Source: Pedobacter changchengzhani
Lineage (GTDB): Bacteria > Bacteroidota > Bacteroidia > Sphingobacteriales > Sphingobacteriaceae
Assembly (NCBI RefSeq): GCF_004354365.1
Contig: NZ_SJCY01000002.1
Span: forward strand, 1 to 64,000
Reading direction: 5' to 3'
Length of the DNA stretch: 64,000 nt
This document shows positions 26,622 to 34,393 of this stretch, in pieces. A program made the translations under genes and the position numbers. Under the pieces are notes generated by a model, which ran no database searches, had not been told where the DNA came from, and saw only the letters and a program-made list of their open reading frames with translations. Every line of letters begins with the position of its first letter. The stretch's first letter is position 1.

Positions 26622-27629
26622 CTAAAACCCAATTGCCTTCAACCTCAATCCAGCATTTTCTTCCAAACCAAACATTAAATTCATATTTTGAACCGCTTGT
26701 CCGCTGGCGCCTTTTAGTAAATTATCTATCATACTAATAATAAATAATTTACGACCATGTTTTTCTAAATGAACGAGTGCTTTATTTGTATTTACAACCT
26801 GTTTTAAATCTATATTTTTCCGACTAACATGTGTAAAAACGTGATCCTTATAAAAGTCTTCGTAAAGTTTTTGTGCTTCTTCTAAAGTTAAATCGCACGC
26901 TAAATACATTGATGCTAAAATACCACGAGGGAAAGCGCCACGTTGTGGGATGAAATTAAGTACCACCCCAGCCCCTAAATCCCCTAAAGGGGACTTTTTA
27001 ACACTGGCTTTAGCAAGGCTCTCTCCAATCTCATTTAAATGTTGGTGTTCAAAAGCCTTATATATAGAAAGATTATTGTTTCTCCAGCTAAAATGCGATG
27101 TTGTAGATAAACCCTGACCAGCGCCTGTAGAACCTGTAGTTGCGTTGATGTGAACTTCACTTTTAATTAATCCTGCTTTTGCTAGTGGCAATAAACCCAA
27201 CTCAATGCAGGTCGCAAAGCAACCCGGATTTGCAATGTTCTTTGCCAATTTAATTTCCTCGCGATTTAACTCAGGTAAACCATAAATGAAATTACGATTT
27301 AAGATTTTAGAATTACGATTTCCTGCAAGTCTAAAATCTTGAGATAAATCAATTATCTTAATGTTTTCATTAACTGGATGAGCTTCTAAAAATTTTCTTG
27401 CATCTCCATGTCCAACACAAAGAAAGAGTACATCGATATCCTGAGGAATCTCGTTCGTAAATTTCAAATCCGTATCGCCTAACAAATCGGTATGTACATC
27501 AGAAACTAAATTCCCTGCATTACTCGTACTATTTACAAACGCAATTTCAACATTTGGATGGTTAATCAAAAGGCGAATCATTTCACCACCTGTATATCCG
27601 GCTCCGCCGATAATTCCTGCTTTAATCAT
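26622..27629 (-). CDS. argC: N-acetyl-gamma-glutamyl-phosphate reductase with two repeat-derived segments
   Basis: NADPH-dependent reductase giving N-acylglutamate semialdehyde, 335 residues. GGAGYTGGEMIRLL is the nucleotide-binding motif and Cys 137 in ANPGCFAT is catalytic; HQHLNEI carries the conserved His. Two stretches look foreign: residues about 102-113 (AGNRNSKILNRN) are encoded by a repeat that also lies between the efflux genes, and residues about 211-221 (KKSPLGDLGAG) by the CCCCTAAATCCCCTAAAGGGGA repeat. Neither breaks the frame. Second gene of the argG-argC-argD series. Confidence 0.93.
   Translation of the reverse strand: MIKAGIIGGAGYTGGEMIRLLINHPNVEIAFVNSTSNAGNLVSDVHTDLLGDTDLKFTNEIPQDIDVLFLCVGHGDARKFLEAHPVNENIKIIDLSQDFRLAGNRNSKILNRNFIYGLPELNREEIKLAKNIANPGCFATCIELGLLPLAKAGLIKSEVHINATTGSTGAGQGLSTTSHFSWRNNNLSIYKAFEHQHLNEIGESLAKASVKKSPLGDLGAGVVLNFIPQRGAFPRGILASMYLACDLTLEEAQKLYEDFYKDHVFTHVSRKNIDLKQVVNTNKALVHLEKHGRKLFIISMIDNLLKGASGQAVQNMNLMFGLEENAGLRLKAIGF
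26972..26999. repeat. In-frame CCCCTAAATCCCCTAAAGGGGA repeat inside argC
   Basis: The same unit occurs twice in the argB-proC gap and, shortened, on both sides of the tatD-tcdA junction. TCCCCT and AGGGGA (26980-26993) form its hairpin. In argC it encodes KSPLGDLG. Confidence 0.82.
27290..27340. repeat. In-frame AATTACGATTTTAG repeat inside argC
   Basis: GATTTTAGAATTACGATTT at 27303-27321 is identical to 11164-11182 in the efflux operon spacer. It is read through in argC as NRNSKILNRN. Confidence 0.78.
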
Positions 27630-27640
27630 AGTTAAAAGTG

Positions 27641-27677
27641 TAAAGTTGAAAGTATAAAGTTGTAAAGCAAAGTGCTA
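27641..27677. repeat. Left inverted repeats of four-helix-bundle cassette 3
   Basis: TAAAGTTGAAAGTATAAAGT (27641-27660) matches the reverse complement of 28040-28059 at 18 of 20 bases, and AGTGCTA (27671-27677) exactly matches the reverse complement of 28028-28034. The inner arm covers the stop codon of the gene. Confidence 0.82.
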
Positions 27678-28028
27678 AATTCTAACCTTTTTTATCAAGG
27701 AAATTAACATTGCTTTTATTTCTCCTACTTCCTTTTCTAATTCTAAATATTTTTCGTCTTGAATAAACTTCAGGTCTTTCGCTAACAATAATTGGTATTC
27801 TAATTCATGGCTTGACCCCAAAGCTATTTGTAAAAAGTTTGCCAAATCCTTTTGCGTAAATCTTCCACAACCTTCAACAATATTAGTTGTAATTGAGGAA
27901 GAAGACCTTTTTATTTGACTAATTAGGCTATAAGTTTCTTCCTTAGGAAAAGTAGCGACAACTGCGTAAATTACTAATGTGAATTCATGTGCTTTTCGCC
28001 AAACTAATAAATCTTTGTAATTTTGTAT
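27675..28028 (-). CDS. Four-helix-bundle protein, copy 3, with ATA in place of the start ATG
   Basis: An uninterrupted 117-codon frame homologous to copy 2 along its whole length (QNYKDLLVWRKAHEF..., NIVEGCGRFTQKDLANFLQIALGSSHELEY, ISLIKKVRI). Codon 1, aligned with the ATG of copy 2, is ATA, and an in-frame TAG lies four codons upstream (28040-28038), so no longer form exists; no ATG, GTG or TTG follows near the N-terminus. Either ATA is used as a weak start or the gene has just lost translation. The body shows no frameshift or stop, so loss would be recent. It lies between argG and argC inside inverted repeats. Confidence 0.75.
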   Translation of the reverse strand: MQNYKDLLVWRKAHEFTLVIYAVVATFPKEETYSLISQIKRSSSSITTNIVEGCGRFTQKDLANFLQIALGSSHELEYQLLLAKDLKFIQDEKYLELEKEVGEIKAMLISLIKKVRI

Positions 28029-28059
28029 AGCACTCGTCTACTTTAAACTTTCCACTTTA
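28028..28059. repeat. Right inverted repeats of four-helix-bundle cassette 3
   Basis: TAGCACT (28028-28034) and ACTTTAAACTTTCCACTTTA (28040-28059) are the partners of the left arms. The inner arm overlaps the ATA codon at the gene start. Confidence 0.82.
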
Positions 28060-28065
28060 AACTCT

Positions 28066-29253
28066 TTACTCCCCGTTTACCTTATGCCAAATCATCACTT
28101 GGTTGCCAAATATTTTCGAGAAACCTTTAACATCTTCGCCACTCCAAGCATTGTTCATTTCGCCGTAACTACCAAATTTGTTGCTCATTAAATCGTGGTT
28201 AGATTCTATGCCGATAATTTGGAGACGGTATGGAAGAAGTTCTACAAATACTTTTCCACTAACCATTTTTTGTGTATCGGCCAAAAAAGCCTCAATGTTT
28301 CTCATAATCGGATCATGAAATTGCCCTTCGTGTAACCAATTACCGTAAAATGACGACAACTGCTCTTTCCAACTTAATTGCCATTTCGTTAATGTGTGTT
28401 TCTCTAAGGCGTGGTGCGCTTTAATTATAATTATCGGCCCTGCAGCCTCAAAACCCACCCTTCCTTTAATGCCAATTATGGTATCTCCAACGTGCATATC
28501 TCGACCAATACCATAAGGCTGTGCAATGGCTTGCAGTTTTTGTATTGCCGTTACCGGATCCAATTTCTCACCATCCAGCGCCACTAACTCACCTTGTTCA
28601 AAAGTTAGTTCAATTTTACGGGCTTCTGTTTGCGAAACTTGAGTTGGCCACGCGCTTTCTGGCAAAGTCTCGTTAGACGTTAATGTTTCCTTTCCGCCAA
28701 CTGACGTTCCCCATAAACCTTTATTGATAGAATATCTAGCTTTTTCTGCGCTATATTCTACACCATGTTTTGCTAAATATTCTATTTCCGCTTCGCGGGA
28801 TAATTTTAAATCTCTAATGGGCGTAATAATCTCAACTTCTGGAATGAGAATATTGAAAATCATATCAAAACGAACCTGATCATTACCTGCACCCGTACTG
28901 CCGTGGGCAACATAATCTGCACCAATCTTTCTAACGTAATGGGCAATCGCTGTTGCTTGGCTTACACGTTCGGCACTTACAGAAAGTGGATAAGTAGCAT
29001 TTTTTAATACGTTACCAAAAATTAGATATTTTATACAACCATCATAATAACTCTTCGTCTCATCAACAACTGCGTGAGAGACTACCCCTAATGCATAAGC
29101 ACGTTTTTCTATTTCCTGTAATTCTTCTTCAGAAAAACCGCCCGTGTTTACAATTACGGAGTGAACTTCTAAATTACGATCCTGCGCTAAGTGAATACAG
29201 CAAAATGAGGTATCTAATCCGCCACTAAAAGCTAAAACTACTTTCTTCTTCAT
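28066..29253 (-). CDS. argG: Argininosuccinate synthase
   Basis: Joins citrulline and aspartate with ATP. The PP-loop AFSGGLDTSFC opens the protein, and STGAGNDQVRFD with YSINKGLWGTSVGG match the type II (short) synthases found in Bacteroidota. 395 residues. It is the second gene of the cluster as transcribed, after the GNAT gene. Its stop codon borders the repeat of four-helix-bundle cassette 3. Confidence 0.95.
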   Translation of the reverse strand: MKKKVVLAFSGGLDTSFCCIHLAQDRNLEVHSVIVNTGGFSEEELQEIEKRAYALGVVSHAVVDETKSYYDGCIKYLIFGNVLKNATYPLSVSAERVSQATAIAHYVRKIGADYVAHGSTGAGNDQVRFDMIFNILIPEVEIITPIRDLKLSREAEIEYLAKHGVEYSAEKARYSINKGLWGTSVGGKETLTSNETLPESAWPTQVSQTEARKIELTFEQGELVALDGEKLDPVTAIQKLQAIAQPYGIGRDMHVGDTIIGIKGRVGFEAAGPIIIIKAHHALEKHTLTKWQLSWKEQLSSFYGNWLHEGQFHDPIMRNIEAFLADTQKMVSGKVFVELLPYRLQIIGIESNHDLMSNKFGSYGEMNNAWSGEDVKGFSKIFGNQVMIWHKVNGE

Positions 29254-29330
29254 AGGTGTTTGATTGTGTGTTTTTATGTAAAATATTTATGATTCTTATT
29301 TTCGAACAACTCATAAATATTGCATCTATT

Positions 29331-30023
29331 TTATTTAAATATTACCGTAAGCATTAGTATAATCGACTTTAAACCTGTTTTAGGTTTTAAAACCAATCGT
29401 TGTTTAATCTGCATAAAGCGTTCGTACAAACCTGGTTTTTTCTGCAGTTCTTCTGCAAAAACTTTTGCAGCTTCGTGTTTCTTAGTTGCAGGATCGTAAA
29501 GCATTGCTGTACACATACAGTTTTTGCGTTCTTTCATCTTCAAAATTTCGAAGTTTACACAGCTTTGGCAGCCTTTCCAAAATTCTTCATCTTGAGTAAG
29601 CTCTGAGTAAGTTACAGGCTCATATCCTAAATCAGAATTGATTTTCATAACCGCTAAACCCGTAGTTAAACCGAAGATTTTTGCTTTAGGATATTTTATT
29701 CTAGATAGATCGAAAATTTTTTCTTTTATGGCATGCGCTAAACCAACTTTTCTAAATTGCGGAGAAACGACCAAACCAGAGTTTGCCACAAATTGGCCAT
29801 GGCTCCAAGTTTCGATATAACAAAACCCAGCCCAAGAGCCGTTTTTATGAAAGGCAATAACAGATTTGCCTTCTTCCATTTTTCCAGCAATATATGCTGC
29901 AGAACGCTTAGCAATTCCCGTTCCCCGAGCTTTTGCCGATTCTGCCATTTCAGTTACAATTTCCTCAGCAAAAACACGATGCTCTGCGATGGCGACTTGT
30001 ACTATAAATTCATTAATATCCAT
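29331..30023 (-). CDS. GNAT family acyltransferase, candidate first enzyme of arginine synthesis
   Basis: A 230-residue GNAT protein at the head of the arginine cluster. VSPQFRKVGLAHAIKEKIF is the acyl-CoA binding loop. The C-terminal part carries a cysteine group, CQSC at about 154-157 and CMC near 172, that could bind a metal. No argA or argJ is seen in the window, so this protein is the natural candidate for acylating glutamate (acetyl- or succinyl-CoA as donor). That role is inferred from position; the fold is clear. Confidence 0.8.
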   Translation of the reverse strand: MDINEFIVQVAIAEHRVFAEEIVTEMAESAKARGTGIAKRSAAYIAGKMEEGKSVIAFHKNGSWAGFCYIETWSHGQFVANSGLVVSPQFRKVGLAHAIKEKIFDLSRIKYPKAKIFGLTTGLAVMKINSDLGYEPVTYSELTQDEEFWKGCQSCVNFEILKMKERKNCMCTAMLYDPATKKHEAAKVFAEELQKKPGLYERFMQIKQRLVLKPKTGLKSIILMLTVIFK

Positions 30024-30536
30024 TCGTTTTCTAACGAAAAATTAAGGTATTCTTGTTAATTGGGTTTTTAGAGAGGATCAATTCCTCATAGTATTAGTAA
30101 GATGTACTAAATACGTGTAGTAAAATTTTGCCGATTCATGGGGTGGTAAAAATCGAGCTGAAAACGATTAATAAACAAACCTTTTCCATACACAAATTGT
30201 GCTGTGAAACTTGAAAGTTTATGTAAAAATTGTTTAATCATTTTCTGCGTATTAAAACGGCTTTAAATCTATTGAGCTGCAAAGGTTTAAATAAAAATCG
30301 AGTTACACAATAATATAGTCATTTATTTACAATTTCTTCATTAAAAATTAAGATTCGATGTAAAAAACCTTATTTAAATGCAACATTTGTTTACAAAATG
30401 AACTCAATAGTTAGTCAATTTTACACCTCAAACTAAAAGCTAATGCCGAAAATCGATTTAAAAATCCCCTTATATTAAAGAATAGAAAAATTAAAATGAT
30501 TGTTACCTTTAAATCTTATTGCAAAAACCTTAAAAA
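30024..30536. other. Divergent promoter region of the arginine cluster
   Basis: About 510 bases of AT-rich sequence between the divergent arginine cluster and an M28 peptidase gene. It must carry the arginine cluster promoter. I find no open frame of note, no convincing arginine-box pair and no tRNA. Confidence 0.4.
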
Positions 30537-31673
30537 ATGAACATTTTAAAGCAAGCTATAACCATCATATTTATTTTCCTTTTCAGCTACGTTCAGGCGC
30601 AAGATTCAATCTATGTTAGAAATATGGTAAATAAATTAACCTCGCCAAAATTTTGGGGCAGAGGTTACACAAAAGGTGGAATGCAAAAAACAGCAATATT
30701 TTTAAGCGAAGAATTTAAACGAATTGGTGTAAAACCTACACAGCAATATTTTAGTTTCCCAGTAAATACGTTTTCTGGCAAAATGTTTGTTTCCATAAAT
30801 GGGATAACTTTGCAACCTGGAAAAGATTATATTGTAAGTAATGAAAGCTCAGGATTAAAGGAAAAAACTTCATTACAAAAAATCGATAGTTTAACATTTC
30901 AAGCTGGCAATAACTTAAAAGTGTTATTTAAAGATAAATTAACATGGTCGGTTGCAACTGATGTTTCGAACTCAACAACAATTCTAATCAACAAAAAAAC
31001 CGTAACCCATACGCCTAAAGAAATTATTGTTGATATAGAAAATAAGTTTATTTCAAATTTCGAAGCATCAAATGTTTTGGGCTTTGTAAAAGGGACAAAA
31101 TACCCGGATTCGGTTTTATTAATTACGGCACATTACGATCATTTAGGTGGCATGGGTAAAAATACTTATTTCCCCGGCGCAAATGATAACGCTGCGGGTG
31201 TAGCAACTTTGTTAAGTTTGGCAAAATACTATGCTAAAAATCCTCCAACGTATTCTATTGGCTTTATATGTTTCGCAGCAGAAGAAGCAGGATTACTCGG
31301 TTCTAAATACTTTACAGAAAATCGGTTGATTCCATTAAAAAGCATTAAGTTTTTAATCAATTTAGATTTAGTAGGCACTGGCGAAAGTGGAATGACGGTT
31401 GTAAATGCAACCGTTTATCCTAAGGCATTCGCCATGCTTAAGGCAGTAAATGAAGCTCACAATTATTTGCCTAAAATTAATTCGCGTGGAAAAGCGCCCA
31501 ATAGCGACCATTATTTTTTCAGCGAGAATGGAGTTCCAGCATTTTTCTTCTATACACAGGGTGGAATTTCGGCTTATCACGATATTTACGACCGGCCAGA
31601 AACTTTGCCTTTAACCAAATACAATAATCTGTTTAAATTAATTGTTGGTTTTAATCAAAAACTGATGAATTGA
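30537..31673 (+). CDS. Secreted M28 family zinc peptidase
   Basis: A 378-residue aminopeptidase-type protein with signal peptide MNILKQAITIIFIFLFSYVQAQ. Metal ligands of the M28 fold are visible: ITAHYDHLGGMG (His, Asp), GANDNAAGVA (bridging Asp), AAEEAGLLGS (catalytic Glu and ligand Glu), NLDLVG (Asp) and the C-terminal YHDIYDRPET (His). It probably removes amino acids from peptides in the periplasm. Monocistronic; converges on a methyltransferase gene with only one base between. Confidence 0.9.
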   Translation: MNILKQAITIIFIFLFSYVQAQDSIYVRNMVNKLTSPKFWGRGYTKGGMQKTAIFLSEEFKRIGVKPTQQYFSFPVNTFSGKMFVSINGITLQPGKDYIVSNESSGLKEKTSLQKIDSLTFQAGNNLKVLFKDKLTWSVATDVSNSTTILINKKTVTHTPKEIIVDIENKFISNFEASNVLGFVKGTKYPDSVLLITAHYDHLGGMGKNTYFPGANDNAAGVATLLSLAKYYAKNPPTYSIGFICFAAEEAGLLGSKYFTENRLIPLKSIKFLINLDLVGTGESGMTVVNATVYPKAFAMLKAVNEAHNYLPKINSRGKAPNSDHYFFSENGVPAFFFYTQGGISAYHDIYDRPETLPLTKYNNLFKLIVGFNQKLMN

Positions 31674-31674
31674 T

Positions 31675-32361
31675 TTAGTCTTTAACACTCAGCTTTACTA
31701 AAAACTGGTCTTCACCATCATCAAAAATAAGTTCATAATCATAACCTGCTTCTTCGGCAGTAATTTTAATCGTTTCTTCATCTATATAAACCCATTTAAA
31801 CCAACTCCCCTTCCCACCATTATATTGATATTGAAAAGATACCTCTCCAAAATATTTATTTTTAGGTTTTTCAATATCTTTATACAAATAAGAAACATTT
31901 GATGAATCGAAAAGCAAAATACCTCCAGGATTTAAAAGTGATTTTATTTTGATTAAAAATTCTTTAAAACCAGGCAATGTTTTCGTTAAACCTATACCGT
32001 TCATTAACATTAAAATGGTATCAAACTTACCTTCGAAAGTATAAATATTTTGTAACAAAGGCTTTCTCACACCACGATCTTTCATTATTGTTACCGCTGT
32101 TTTTGATACATCAATCGCAGTTACATCAATATTAAAAGCTTGTAATAACAACGCATGACTGCCAACTCCAGCACCAACATCTAAGACTTTGCCTTTACAC
32201 ATTTGTAAAGCTTGAAGTTCTAAAACTGGCATATCTTCATCATCGCGAAAGAAAAAATCAATTGGCATTTCTTCTGTCTCACCGTAAGAATTGTGCAACC
32301 AAAGTGTATCTGCTTTGCCGTTTTTATAATAATCGTTAAGTGCTCTACCAAATACATCCAT
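31675..32361 (-). CDS. Class I SAM-dependent methyltransferase
   Basis: A 228-residue Rossmann-fold methyltransferase. Motif I is KVLDVGAGVGSHALLLQ near residue 65, with the acidic post-I residue in VTAIDVSKTAV and the motif IV-like MLMNGIGLTKTL. The acceptor is not predictable. Ends one base from the convergent M28 peptidase gene. Confidence 0.83.
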   Translation of the reverse strand: MDVFGRALNDYYKNGKADTLWLHNSYGETEEMPIDFFFRDDEDMPVLELQALQMCKGKVLDVGAGVGSHALLLQAFNIDVTAIDVSKTAVTIMKDRGVRKPLLQNIYTFEGKFDTILMLMNGIGLTKTLPGFKEFLIKIKSLLNPGGILLFDSSNVSYLYKDIEKPKNKYFGEVSFQYQYNGGKGSWFKWVYIDEETIKITAEEAGYDYELIFDDGEDQFLVKLSVKD

Positions 32362-32631
32362 AATGCAAAGATAAGGAAGATGAGGGGAAAAATTTAAAGT
32401 TGAAAGTTGAAAGTATAAAGTTGAGGGTTAAAAGTTAAAAATCCTAAGTGGAAAGGCGAAAAGCTGGCGTGTAGCTCAATGACATAGATTTTTCGGCTAT
32501 GCCAAAACCATCCAAATTTGAAAAGCCATAATAACAATCTATTACAGCGCTACAAAAACCCCATTTGGAGTTTGGGGATAAATCACTAAACGCCCAAACA
32601 GATAACTCGCAACTCATAACTGGTAACCAAA
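32362..32631. repeat. Gap with AAAGTTGAAAGTTGAAAGT low-complexity repeats
   Basis: No gene. The right end next to the methyltransferase start (about 32390-32440) is a run of AAAGTTGAAAGT/TTAAAAGTT units, the same family that brackets the four-helix-bundle genes, but here without a gene. The rest is unremarkable. Confidence 0.6.
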
Positions 32632-34032
32632 CTAAGATAAATCAAATTCCTGATGATATTCTGGTATCTCTACATTTTTAAAGCCATGATCGTTTAAAGT
32701 TTTGGCGAAATGTTGTTGTACCTCATATTCGCCATGCACTAAAAACAATTTCTTCACTTTTGCTGGGTCTTGGCAGGATAGAAATTTTAGTAAATCCTCA
32801 TAATCGCCATGCGCACTCATCGATTTTATAGATTGAACCTCGGCCTTAACTTCATAATCACGACGGAAAATATCTACAACTTTTTGTCCAGCCATTAACC
32901 GCCCGCCTAGAGAAGATGGTTCGCAATAACCTACCAATAAAATGGTATTTTTCTCGTTTGCTATGTTGTTTCTAATATGGTGTTTCACCCGTCCTGCCTC
33001 TGCCATTCCCGATGCAGAAATAATTACACAAGGTCTCGGATCATCATTTAAAGCTTTAGATTCTTCTACACTTTCGATAAAACGCAAACCTTTAAATGCA
33101 AAAACATCATGATCCACTTTTAAAGTTTCTTTAACGCCGTTGTTATAAACTTCGGGATGGTTTTTCAAAACTTCAGTAGCTTTAGTAGAGAGTGGACTAT
33201 CTACATAATATTGTACATCAGGCAATTTATGCTTCAATTCTAAGCTATTTAAAGCATATAAAAGCTCTTGGGTTCGGCCTACACTAAACGCCGGAATAAT
33301 TACTTTACCCTTTTTAACATTACAAGTGTTGTTTATTATGTCATAAAGTTTATCCTCAATTGGGTCTAAATCTTTATGTAATGAATCGCCGTAAGTAGAT
33401 TCCATCAAAATAAAATCTGCTTGATCAAATACTTGCGGACTCTTCAATAGCAAATCTCCGTAACGGCCAACATCTCCACTAAAAGTGACGCACGTTTTTC
33501 TACCGTCTTCAGTAATGGTAAGGTGTACGGCTGCGCTACCCAAAATATGTCCCGCATCGGTAAACATCAGCCTAACGTTGGGTTCTATTTCATAATCTTC
33601 TAAATAATTAACAACTTTCATTTGCGCAATGGTTTTTACCACATCATCGTCTGTGTAAAGTGGTTTATCGGGCTTTTCGCCAGTGCGTAAATGCTTATTT
33701 ACATACTCCGCATCTTGCATCTGTATTTTGGCCGAATCCATCATCAGTATTTTAGCCAAATCCATTGTTGCTGATGTGCAATAAATATTGCCTACAAACC
33801 CTTCGGCTACTAACCGTGGCAACAGTCCACAATGATCTATATGCGCGTGAGATAAAATAAGGTAACTAACCTTTTTTGCATCGAAACCAAAGTAACCATT
33901 CAATTTTTCGGTAATGTGGCCCATACCTTGAAATAATCCGCAATCTAAAAGAATTTGCGTGCCATTTTTTAGTGTAATTAGGTGTTTACTGCCAGTAACC
34001 GTACGTGCTGCACCGTGGAAAGCGATTTTCAT
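32632..34032 (-). CDS. MBL-fold RNA-processing-type hydrolase (beta-CASP)
   Basis: A 466-residue metallo-beta-lactamase-fold protein with beta-CASP insert and C-terminal RMMBL part, the arrangement of CPSF73/Ysh1-like nucleases. The metal motif is LSHAHIDHCG (HxHxDH), with further ligands in TDAGHILGSA and FSGDVGRYGD, and the conserved SASGMAEAGRVKHH of the beta-CASP domain and SMSAHGDYEDLL near the end. Predicted RNA endo- or exonuclease. Single gene. Confidence 0.9.
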   Translation of the reverse strand: MKIAFHGAARTVTGSKHLITLKNGTQILLDCGLFQGMGHITEKLNGYFGFDAKKVSYLILSHAHIDHCGLLPRLVAEGFVGNIYCTSATMDLAKILMMDSAKIQMQDAEYVNKHLRTGEKPDKPLYTDDDVVKTIAQMKVVNYLEDYEIEPNVRLMFTDAGHILGSAAVHLTITEDGRKTCVTFSGDVGRYGDLLLKSPQVFDQADFILMESTYGDSLHKDLDPIEDKLYDIINNTCNVKKGKVIIPAFSVGRTQELLYALNSLELKHKLPDVQYYVDSPLSTKATEVLKNHPEVYNNGVKETLKVDHDVFAFKGLRFIESVEESKALNDDPRPCVIISASGMAEAGRVKHHIRNNIANEKNTILLVGYCEPSSLGGRLMAGQKVVDIFRRDYEVKAEVQSIKSMSAHGDYEDLLKFLSCQDPAKVKKLFLVHGEYEVQQHFAKTLNDHGFKNVEIPEYHQEFDLS

Positions 34033-34061
34033 TTTTTTTGATTAGAATTATTTAAAAAATA

Positions 34062-34087
34062 AAAATGCCGCAAATTTGCGGCATTTT
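34062..34087 (-). terminator. Terminator of the YtxH-like gene
   Basis: A 26-base perfect palindrome (AAAATGCCGCAAA and its complement) followed on the minus strand by a T-rich run, directly after the YtxH gene stop. Confidence 0.85.
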
Positions 34088-34094
34088 AAAATTT

Positions 34095-34301
34095 TTAAGC
34101 TTTTATTTCAGCAATTTTATCTTTTACTTTATCAGCAACATCTGCCAGTTTATCTTTTGATGAATCTAACAGATCGCAAAACCAATCGGTTAGTTTTTCT
34201 TTCATATCATCACTCTTATCCGATGATAAAACCAATACCACTGCAGCACCAAGCGCAGCACCTGCTAATACACCTGCTATAATTTTCGTTTCTTTAGTCA
34301 T
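34095..34301 (-). CDS. Small YtxH-like membrane-anchored protein
   Basis: A 68-residue protein: a glycine/alanine-rich N-terminal membrane segment (IIAGVLAGAALGAAVVLVLSS) followed by a charged amphipathic helix with DKLADVADKVKDKIAEIKA. This is the YtxH pattern, often linked with general stress or envelope stress. Own terminator downstream; the divergent spacing suggests its own promoter. Confidence 0.85.
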   Translation of the reverse strand: MTKETKIIAGVLAGAALGAAVVLVLSSDKSDDMKEKLTDWFCDLLDSSKDKLADVADKVKDKIAEIKA

Positions 34302-34363
34302 AATATAAGTCTTTGGTATAAAACATAAAATTCCCTTTAAGGTTTTAATTTTTTAATATAAAA

Positions 34364-34387
34364 AAAGACCAGCGTTCGCTGGTCTTT
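34364..34387 (-). terminator. Terminator of the DUF6600 gene
   Basis: AAAGACCAGCG and CGCTGGTCTTT (34364-34374, 34377-34387) with a 2-base loop centre, followed by a T-run on the minus strand, seven bases past the stop codon. Confidence 0.85.
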
Positions 34388-34393
34388 CTTAAT

